A stretch of DNA of 64,000 bases. It comes from Treponema brennaborense DSM 12168 (lineage in GTDB: Bacteria > Spirochaetota > Spirochaetia > Treponematales > Treponemataceae). The stretch's first letter is position 1. The number at the start of each line of letters is the position of its first letter. Position numbers and translations under genes: made by a program. Below are positions 62,963-64,000 of the stretch, piece after piece. The DNA is taken from NCBI RefSeq assembly GCF_000212415.1, contig NC_015500.1:1612001-1676000 (forward strand), in the 5' to 3' direction. Below the pieces are notes generated by a model. It ran no database searches, had not been told where the DNA came from, and worked only from the letters and a program-made list of their open reading frames with translations.

Positions 62963-62991
62963 AGGATATAGATAATTACCTTCAATGTCAA
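62963..62991 (-). promoter_or_regulatory. Promoter of tRNA-Arg
   Basis: TTGACA (62991-62986), 17 bases, TATCCT (62968-62963), eleven bases before the tRNA 5' end. Confidence 0.75.
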
Positions 62992-63035
62992 GTAATAAAC
63001 GGCGTACAGTACAAAAATAAACTAAGGAAGTTCAT

Positions 63036-63629
63036 ATGGAACCTATAATACTTGCATCGGGTTCACCTCGAAGGCAAGAAATATTGAAAATGATGGGAAT
63101 CCCGTTTCAGGTCATCATTCCCGACGTAGACGAATCGGACACGGGAGACATGGAACTTGAACTCATACCAGAATTCCTCGCTTCAAAAAAAGTCGAGTAC
63201 GTGACAAAAGTCCTGCCGCCGGAACAGGAAGTACCGTGGATTTTAGGTGCCGACACGCTTACCATTCTTGACGGAAAAACATACGGCAAACCTGCGGACA
63301 CGGACGAAGCAACGCGTTTTTTGGAAACGTTTTCGGGAAAAACGCAAACCGTCGTTACGTCACTCGCCTTATACAACGGGAATCTGCATTTTCTGAGTAC
63401 CCGAACGTGTAAAACGCTCGTAACGTTCACGGAACTTTCAAAAGAAGAAATAGACTGGTACCTTTCGACCGGTGAGTGGCATAACGCAGCCGGCGGCTAC
63501 CGCATACAAGGGCTTGCCTCGTATTTTATCCGTAAAATAGAAGGAACGAACAGCGCCGTCGTCGGCTTGCCACTTTTTGAATTATATGATATGTTAAAGG
63601 AGCAAGGTTATTCCCTTATCGGTGATTAA
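63036..63629 (+). CDS. maf: Maf-like nucleotide pyrophosphatase
   Basis: A 197-residue house-cleaning enzyme that hydrolyses non-canonical nucleotides. IILASGSPRRQEILKMMGIPF is the classic start, followed by LGADTLTILDGKTYGKPADTDEA, and YRIQGLASYFIRKIEGTNSAVVGLPLFEL near the end. AAGGA lies about eight bases before the ATG. Confidence 0.96.
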   Translation: MEPIILASGSPRRQEILKMMGIPFQVIIPDVDESDTGDMELELIPEFLASKKVEYVTKVLPPEQEVPWILGADTLTILDGKTYGKPADTDEATRFLETFSGKTQTVVTSLALYNGNLHFLSTRTCKTLVTFTELSKEEIDWYLSTGEWHNAAGGYRIQGLASYFIRKIEGTNSAVVGLPLFELYDMLKEQGYSLIGD

Positions 63630-63703
63630 ACGCACGGTACGGGAAAACGGTGCCGGAAAACCGTACGGATTGTGTGTCCGCCGGTTTATCCGATCTTCCG
63701 GGC

Positions 63704-63772
63704 GCAAAACGAACTTTTTGTCCGTTTTGCCAACGAGAATCAGAGTCAGGTGGAAAAACGATCCGTTTTTCC
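63704..63772 (+). promoter_or_regulatory. Two hairpins in the rpsB leader
   Basis: GCAAAACG (63704-63711) pairs with CGTTTTGC (63723-63730). GGAAAAACG (63752-63760) pairs perfectly with CGTTTTTCC (63764-63772), loop ATC. The second ends four bases before the AAGGAG site of rpsB. Might be an autoregulatory leader of S2. Confidence 0.55.
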
Positions 63773-63788
63773 GGTGAAGGAGTATCTC

Positions 63789-64000
63789 ATGGCAGTAGTA
63801 ACCATGAAGAGTCTGCTTGAGTCAGGTGTACATTTCGGACATCAGGTCAAGCGTTGGGATCCCCGCATGAAAAAATATATTTTTGCGGAAAGAAACGGGA
63901 TTCATATTATCGATTTGCAGAAAACGATCGTTTCCATTAAGGAAGCGTACGAAGCGGTCCGCAAAGTAACCGTTGCCGGCAAATCCGTACTGTTCGTCGG
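63789..64000 (+). CDS. rpsB: 30S ribosomal protein S2, N-terminal part (cut by window edge)
   Basis: Seventy codons are visible: [19 protein letters not shown], then [25 protein letters not shown], the standard S2 start. AAGGAG lies six bases before the ATG. tsf normally follows, outside the window. Confidence 0.96.
   Translation, partial: MAVVTMKSLLESGVHFGHQVKRWDPRMKKYIFAERNGIHIIDLQKTIVSIKEAYEAVRKVTVAGKSVLFV

Noticed and set aside
1-64000. CRISPR array, prophage, insertion sequence or toxin-antitoxin pair
   Set aside because: No regularly spaced repeats, integrase/transposase motifs or typical small gene pairs were seen.

Overview
The window looks like the chromosome of a Treponema-type spirochaete of medium GC content. 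I base this on the gene order (zinc-ribbon protein, rpoD, dnaG, mltG), the large number of lipoproteins with spirochaete-style lipoboxes, a TrkA/TrkH potassium system, an Rnf-like rnfCDGEAB operon and pyruvate phosphate dikinase. No phage, insertion sequence, CRISPR array or rRNA operon was seen. Coding density is high, and no gene-free stretch exceeds 300 bases.

Layout. 1-6.7 kb (minus strand): zinc-ribbon protein (cut by the window edge), rpoD, dnaG, mltG, a small coupled gene, an MBL-fold hydrolase and a cysteine-cluster protein, then tRNA-Tyr and tRNA-Thr. 7-9.4 kb: glycogen synthase, an AroH-type chorismate mutase and a small membrane protein. 9.4-19 kb: an SPFH-like protein, thiamine pyrophosphokinase (3' end overlapping the SPFH gene), a CCA-adding/poly(A) polymerase, trpS, a FemAB-like transferase, metG, and a GH57-like protein whose catalytic motifs look lost. 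19-25.7 kb: an rnfCDGEAB-type operon in which several subunits lack their usual cofactor motifs, preceded by an unknown membrane protein and a DUF212/YuiD protein.

25.7-35.5 kb: an RluA-type pseudouridine synthase coupled to a P-loop/Asp23 fusion, pcnB, an FAD oxidoreductase, rsmD, two TPR-related genes, rlmN, a heavy-metal-associated-like protein without CxxC, a D-2-hydroxyacid dehydrogenase and an HD hydrolase. 35.5-46.7 kb: a lone leuCD-type pair, an msrAB lipoprotein, an XRE-type membrane regulator, ppdK, a CapA-type lipoprotein and a DEAH-box helicase. 46.9-51.9 kb: trkA, trkH, hemW, lepB, kduD. 52-59.5 kb: four exported proteins in a row, two of them large fibronectin-type-III lipoproteins. 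59.5-64 kb: rnc, acpP, rpmF, coaD, a lipoprotein, a HEAT-type exported protein, tRNA-Arg, maf and the start of rpsB.

Themes. (1) At least five genes have a good -35/-10 promoter whose predicted transcription start falls on or within a few bases of the start codon, with no Shine-Dalgarno sequence, so leaderless transcripts are likely. (2) The Rnf-like operon keeps gene order and membrane topology but seems stripped of redox sites. (3) None of the three tRNA genes encodes CCA, while two tRNA-nucleotidyltransferase/poly(A)-polymerase family genes are present. All functional statements come from reading motifs by eye; no database search was run.
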